Source: Ursus arctos (taxonomy: Eukaryota; Chordata; Mammalia; Carnivora; Ursidae). Taken from it: a stretch of DNA of 64,000 bases. The position numbers and the translations under genes were made by a program. Under the pieces are notes generated by a model, which saw only the letters and a list, made by a program, of their open reading frames with translations, did no database searches and was not told where the DNA came from. The stretch lies in contig NW_026622985.1 of NCBI RefSeq assembly GCF_023065955.2, positions 76,063,931 through 76,127,930 on the forward strand, given 5' to 3'. Shown here piece after piece: positions 59,284-64,000 of the stretch (position 1 is its first letter; the number at the start of each line of letters is the position of its first letter).

Positions 59284-59366
59284 AAAAAACCAACAATAAC
59301 TTTTCATGATTTTATGTAAATTCTTTGTAAATGGTGACTTGCTAGAAACATACAAAAATTATTACG

Positions 59367-59500
59367 TAAATAAAGTACCTATTTCAAAGTTCAAAAATTA
59401 TGAGTATATATGTATGTATAATTTTTAAGTACAAATATTGAATTTATTCAAAATTTGGAATTAGGTATTGGAAATAGGAATTTATTTGAATGTGTGTTTT
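59367..59500. repeat. 134-bp direct repeat, copy B
   Basis: Second copy of 57527-57660, same orientation, no gaps, eight mismatches. It lies just downstream of a Can-SINE. Outside these limits the two loci diverge at once. Confidence 0.93.
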
Positions 59501-60154
59501 TAGGTATAGGACATAAGATAGATGTGTATCTATCTTTAAGCAAGAAGCTTAAATTTACATTTTAAACATATCGTTTCAATGAATTTGCCCACAAGTCTTT
59601 TAAACCTACATCCTTCCCCAGAAAAGATATATAAAGTTGTTCTGGGGAATATGACCCAGTTTTTCAAATTAGCATTCACGAAGTTTGGTGGTTGAGTTTT
59701 AGCAGAACATATTGAAAATGTAGCTCTAATTGTTTACAACCCCTTCCACTCCTATGTTTTTTAATATCAGCATTTAGAAAGCCCTGAGGATGCATTTATG
59801 TGAATAAAGAGAACCTACATCACATGGTTAGGTGACTGCCTTTTCTTTGCTCTGAAGATTTACCGTCACAAAAACAAGTTTATATTTTGTGGCTGATTTA
59901 AATTTTAAAATTAATGAATGTTCAGATTTTTAAAAGTGGAAACACTGAAAGATATAAAGAAGACAAAAATTCACACTTTGTCTCACTTTTCGAAATAAAA
60001 TCACACTTAATATTTTGGTGAATTTTAGATCCATTTACATTTAAACTATTGAAATTAAAATTTACATAACATTTGCATGCTGATGCTTTTAACTTAATAT
60101 TATGCCATAATCCTTTTTCCCATGTTGTCATGCAGGATGCAAAAAAGCATCATT
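59501..60154. other. no feature recognised
   Basis: AT-rich, no coding frame. Confidence 0.4.
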
Positions 60155-60755
60155 GTAGCAGTCAGGGCTTGATCAGAAGATAAAATAAGAAGGCATTTTA
60201 TTAAAAGGATTTGATCTTATGCAACTGAGAAGGCAGGACAGACAGTCTATGTAAAGCTGTCCTTTGGTGCAAGAAGCTAGCAGGGCAGGCCATGGAGAGA
60301 GAAGGAGAGCCATAAAGTAGAGAGGGAGCAGAATACTACCAGGGAGAGCTGGGACTGATGAGACTGGACTGGACTGGAGACTGGTTTCTCACAACCTCCA
60401 AGCCTCCAGCTTTGATGATGGAGAGAACTTGCAAAGAGAAGCAGGCATCCACTCTCAGCAGCAAAACACACACCCGGCCCTGGGCTGGAGGACACTGTTC
60501 AAGTAGCACCACAGAAAGCTGGAGGAGCTATGGCCTGGCTGCAGACCCACCCAACAACGACAAGCAGGAACCACGACGCCATGGGGTACCCCACACAGCC
60601 CTTCCCCATGAGCAAAGAACACGGATACCATGGCTTTACTTCACTTTCCAAATCTCACAGAAAACGGCCGATTCTGGCATGCCTAATTCAGAACTGTGCA
60701 GAAAATGGAAATACATATCTTGCCCAAGTGAGCACAGTACAAAAATACCATAATC
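60155..60755. other. GC-richer block, possible old LTR-like repeat
   Basis: The opening (CAGGGCTTGATCAGAAGAT, CATTTTATTAAAAGGATTTG, GCAGGGCAGGCCATGG) recalls LTR-type repeats that begin with an ...AGAAACAGAACC segment and continue with ...GGAATTGGCTCATGC. The rest is not recognised. A 131-codon frame at 60358-60753 spans it, with no domain, Ser/Thr/Pro-rich composition and no start context. I do not call it a gene. Confidence 0.35.
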
Positions 60756-60939
60756 ATTTTCATTTTAATGCCTAGACAATAGTTCATGAAGTGGGCATAC
60801 TACAGTTAGTACCACAATGTGCAATGATTGACTATTTGGGAACACTGAGATGCCTAATAGTATTTATATATACTTTATTATTTTGCACATTGTCTCAAGG
60901 GATCATGTGGTTGGCACTTGTTAGATGTCAAAGTTTACT

Positions 60940-61370
60940 GATTCTTCCGCTGTTTAACCAACCTAATACTTTCCTTCAGGTTTCAGCTTAAGTGTGAAAG
61001 TCAAGAAGTCTTTCCTGATTTTATAAAACTTGTTTATATCCTTGATGGTGCTCCCATAATGCTCTGTATTAGCTCTACTGCAGATCCTTACTTTTCAAGC
61101 GATCGTCTAAGCACCTGTGTCGTTCACTAGATTCTAAATTACTTGAGGGCAATATGTGCATGGTGCACTGGGTGTTATATGCAAGTGATGAATCATGGAA
61201 CATTGCATCAAGAACTGGGGATGTACTGTATGGTGACTAATATAACAAAATAAATATTATTAAAAATAAAAAAAATAAATTGCTTGACGGTAAAGTATCT
61301 CACTTACTATTGGATCTCCAGTTTGTAGAAGTAGGTAAGCAATCAGTGCTTTTGAATTCATGAAATCAAA
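60940..61370 (+). mobile_element. L2 LINE 3' end, split by an L1 fragment
   Basis: AGAAGTCTTTCCTGATTTTAT, CATAATGCTCTGTATTAGC, CACTAGATTCTAAATTACTTGAGGGC in part, then after the L1 piece GGATCTCCAGTTTGTAGAAG and AGCAATCAGTGCTTTTGAATTC. The order matches the L2 3' end. Confidence 0.82.
61153..61275 (+). mobile_element. 123-bp L1 3' end nested in L2
   Basis: GTGCACTGGGTGTTATATGC, AAGTGATGAATCATGGAAC, GTACTGTATGGTGACTAATA and an AATAAATATTATTAAAAATAAAA tail in part. Flanks 61135-61152 (TAAATTACTTGAGGGCAA) and 61276-61293 (TAAATTGCTTGACGGTAA) match at 15 of 18. Confidence 0.92.
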
Positions 61371-61554
61371 CTGTTAGCGAAACCAAGAAGATGTAGTCTT
61401 TTTTCTATTTGTTTTCCTTATTTTAAAATACCTTCCATTTTCTTTAGAAAAATGGAATGAAGACTAGCTTTTCTCTGGCCTCATTTCACCACCAAATAAT
61501 AACGTTTTGAGGTTTTCTGTTTTGGGTTGAGTATTATTCTTTTTAGCTCTAATT

Positions 61555-61778
61555 TAATAAAAAAACCTTAAAAATTGGATTATAGTTGATACACAATGTT
61601 ACATAGTGTATGCATATATATACATAGTGATTTGACAACTCTATATGTTATGCTATGCTCACCACAAGTGTAGCTACCATCTATTACCATACAACGCTAT
61701 TACAATACTATTGAATATATTCCCTATGATGTACTTTTCATTTCTATGACTTGGATCAACTATTATAAAAGTTAGTAA
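61555..61778 (-). mobile_element. old L1M 3' UTR, reversed
   Basis: GGATTATAGTTGATACACAATG, AGTGATTTGACAACTCTATA, CTCACCACAAGTGTAGCTACC and TATTCCCTATGATGTAC, in pieces, are the reversed end of an L1M 3' UTR. A younger L1 inserted at its inner edge. The stretch at 63701-64000 may be the continuation. Confidence 0.83.
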
Positions 61779-63117
61779 GTTGAATAGAGACCCCAGAAAT
61801 GGACCCTCAACTCCATAGTCAACTAATCTTCAACAAAACAGGAAAGAACATGTAATGGAAAAAAGACAGTCTCTTCAATAAATGGTGCTGGGAAAACTGG
61901 ACAATCACATGCAGAAGAATGAAACGAGAGCATTCTCTTACACCATACACAAAGATAAACTCAAAATGGATGAAAGACCTCAATGTGAGACAGGAATCCA
62001 TCAAAATCCTAGAGAAGAACATAGGCAGTAACCTCTTTGACATTGGCTACAGCAACTTCTTTCAAGACACGTCTCCAAAGGCAAGTTAAACAAAAGCAAA
62101 ATTGAACTGTTGGGACTTCATCAAGATAAAAGCTTTTGCACAGTAAAGGAAATGGTCAACAAAATTAAGAGGCAATCCATGGAATCCATGGGAGAAGATA
62201 TTTGCAAATGACATTTCAGATAAAGGGTTGGTATCCAAGATCTATAAAGAACTTACCAAACTCAACACCAAAAAACAAATAATCCAGTCAAGAAATGGGG
62301 AGAAGATATGAATAGAAATTTCTCCAAAGATGTACAAATGGCTAACAGACACATGAAAAAAATGTTCAACATCACTAACCATCAGGGAAATACAAATCAA
62401 AACCACAATGAGACACCACCTTACATCAGTTAGAATGGCAAAAAATAGCAAGACAGGAAACAACAAGGGTTGGCGAGGATGTGCAGAAAGGGGAAACTCT
62501 TACACTGTTGGTAGGAATTCAAGCTGGTATAGCCACTCCAGAAAATAGTTTGGAGGTTCCTCAAGATGTTAAAAATAGAGATACCCTATGATCCAGCAAT
62601 TGCACTACTAGGTATTTACCCCAAAGATACAGATGTAGTGAAAAGAAGGGGCACATGCACCCCAATGTTCATAGCAGCAATGTTCACAATAGTCAAAATG
62701 TGGAAGGAGCCGAGATGCCCTTCAACAGATTAATGGACAAAGAAGATGTGGTACATATATACAATGGAATATTCCTCAGCCATCAGAAAGGATGAATACC
62801 CACCATTTGCACTGACATGGATGGAACTGGAGGGGATTATGCTAAGTGAAATAAGTCAAGCAGAGAAAGACAATTATCATATGGTTTCACTCATATGTGG
62901 AACATAAGCAATAGCACGTAGGACCACAGGGGAAGGGAGGGAAAACTGAACAGGAAGAAATCAGAGAGGGAGACAAACCATGAGAGACTCTGGACTCCGG
63001 GAAACAAACTGAGGGTTACAGAGGGGAGTGGGGTGAAGGGATGGGAATGAATCGTTGGACACTACATCAAAAACTAATGAGGTACTGTATGCTGGCTAAC
63101 TAAACTAATAAAAAAAA
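61779..63117 (+). mobile_element. 5'-truncated carnivore L1 with target duplication
   Basis: Sense L1: ORF2 RNase-like C-terminal part (AATGGTGCTGGGAAAACTGG, GGATGAAAGACCTCAATGTG) to the ORF2 stop near 62906, 3' UTR and A-rich tail. Flanks 61765-61778 (ATAAAAGTTAGTAA) and 63118-63131 (ATAAAAGTTAATAA) differ at one base. Confidence 0.94.
61790..62908 (+). pseudogene. broken L1 ORF2 C-terminal half
   Basis: Follows the L1 ORF2 protein order but is interrupted. A TAA at 61853-61855 stands where the family has a Gln codon before Trp-Lys-Lys, and a TAA at 62731-62733 where it has a Lys codon. Other stops and small shifts occur, so no frame of 60 codons survives on this strand. The last block, ending [10 protein letters not shown], is still readable and nearly identical to the copy ending at 10471. 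No product is expected. Confidence 0.85.
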
Positions 63118-63131
63118 ATAAAAGTTAATAA

Positions 63132-63700
63132 ACAATAGGTTAAAAGAAGAAGCAATAGCTATGTATCATACTTCTGCTAAGTATATATGAAGAAACTCCA
63201 GTTAATTCATTGCTATTCATTTGGCAAATAGTCCTGTGAACTAAATATTAATACTGATATTCATGCCATTGTCTCTGATTCATCTGTTATTCAGAGTTCT
63301 TTTACAAATAATAGCTTCAACTTAAAGATGAGAGACTTTAAATAAAGGACAAACACAGGAAAATGTAATGCCTGAATATTTTGTTTTCTGTTACTACTAT
63401 CAGTATATTTAAAAGGTTTGCTTTTGCGCTATTCTAAACATAATCAATTATTGGAGTCCTATGTATGTTAGTGAGCTGGGAGTGCTGGAATGATAGTAGG
63501 CTTGTTTCCAGAATTAATGAGATGGCTATATCTATTACAACACTTTCTAGGATACTTTCTTTTTGCATATTTTGGCTTTATTTTCTACCCAAATTGCTAA
63601 GTTCTAAAGTACTTAATTATTAAATAGTTATCACATTTTCCAAAGCATTTTGTTACCAATAACTCATCCTTTTCATCATTTGATAATATCTTTGGGTTTG
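63132..63700. other. no feature recognised
   Basis: Lies between two reversed L1M pieces. It may be an unrecognised insertion or a very decayed L1M section. Confidence 0.35.
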
Positions 63701-64000
63701 ATGAAGTCAGCTTTTAAGAGTACGATCAGAACTTCTTCAGTACCATACTTCCCTCACCTCTCTGCCCCTGGTACTAGCTGCTTTTTTGACTTTGATTTTG
63801 TTAGTTTCCACATAAAAGTGAGATAATGCAGTATTTCTTTTTCAGTGTATGGCTTATTTCACTTAGCATAATGTACTCTAGGATCATACGTGTTGTTGCA
63901 CATGGCAGGATTTCCTTCCTTTTTTTAAAGGCTGAATAATATTCCATTGTATACATATACCATATCCTTTTGTCCTTTCATCTGTCAATAGTTAGGTTTT
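63701..64000 (-). mobile_element. L1M, reversed, running off the window
   Basis: TTCCACATAAAAGTGAGATAATGC, CTTATTTCACTTAGCATAATG, GCACATGGCAGGATTTCC and GAATAATATTCCATTGTATAC, in pieces, are the reversed L1M 3' UTR to ORF2 C-terminal region. Open at the right edge. Confidence 0.88.

Noticed and set aside
60358..60753. 131-codon forward open frame
   Set aside because: No recognisable domain, biased Ser/Thr/Pro composition, no start or splice context, and it overlaps another frame at 60530-60775. Likely chance in a GC-richer block.

Overview
This window is AT-rich mammalian nuclear DNA from a carnivore. The clearest sign is the presence of nineteen tRNA-derived Can-SINE copies, with heads such as GCCTGGGTGGCWCAG, a pyrimidine-rich middle and an AATAAATAAA tail. 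The youngest copies carry the GCACAGCGGTTAAG head and the CTCCCACTCCCCCTGCTTGTGTTCCCTCTCTC body. I know that form from bears, pandas and seals rather than from dogs or cats, so a caniform (arctoid, perhaps ursid) source is my inference. Many old mammal-wide repeats (L2, MIR, L1M, MLT1-like LTRs, one hAT-type MITE) are also present.

I find no protein-coding gene and no tRNA, rRNA or other RNA gene. The longest open frames are pieces of decayed L1 ORF2, SINE read-through or chance frames. The window is therefore intergenic or deep intronic.

Layout: 1-9 kb holds L1M, L2 and MLT1-like fragments. 9.8-13.9 kb holds a fairly young L1 3' end with a readable ORF2 C-terminus, two SINEs, an L2, an MLT1 LTR split by a SINE, and a hAT-like MITE. 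13.9-18.3 kb is mostly single-copy with a small CpG cluster near 16 kb and an AT-rich low-complexity tract. 18.3-26.4 kb is SINE-dense and holds L2, MIR and a long reversed L1M. 26.4-36.5 kb has an L1/HAL1-like piece, SINEs and LTR-like relics. 36.5-49.8 kb is sparse, with L2 pieces, an (AT)20 tract, a 40-bp perfect palindrome, a nested minisatellite and a CpG-dense patch near 45 kb. 49.8-64 kb holds several L1 copies, split MIRs, an L1-plus-SINE composite inside one target duplication, and a 134-bp direct duplication.

The layers give relative ages: L2, MIR, MLT1 and L1M are oldest. Carnivore L1 3' ends and Can-SINEs inserted into them, often with target-site duplications still readable. I saw no sign of an undescribed biological system. 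The best leads are the 134-bp duplication, the 40-bp palindrome, the SINE with a 5' poly(A) extension, and the two CpG clusters.
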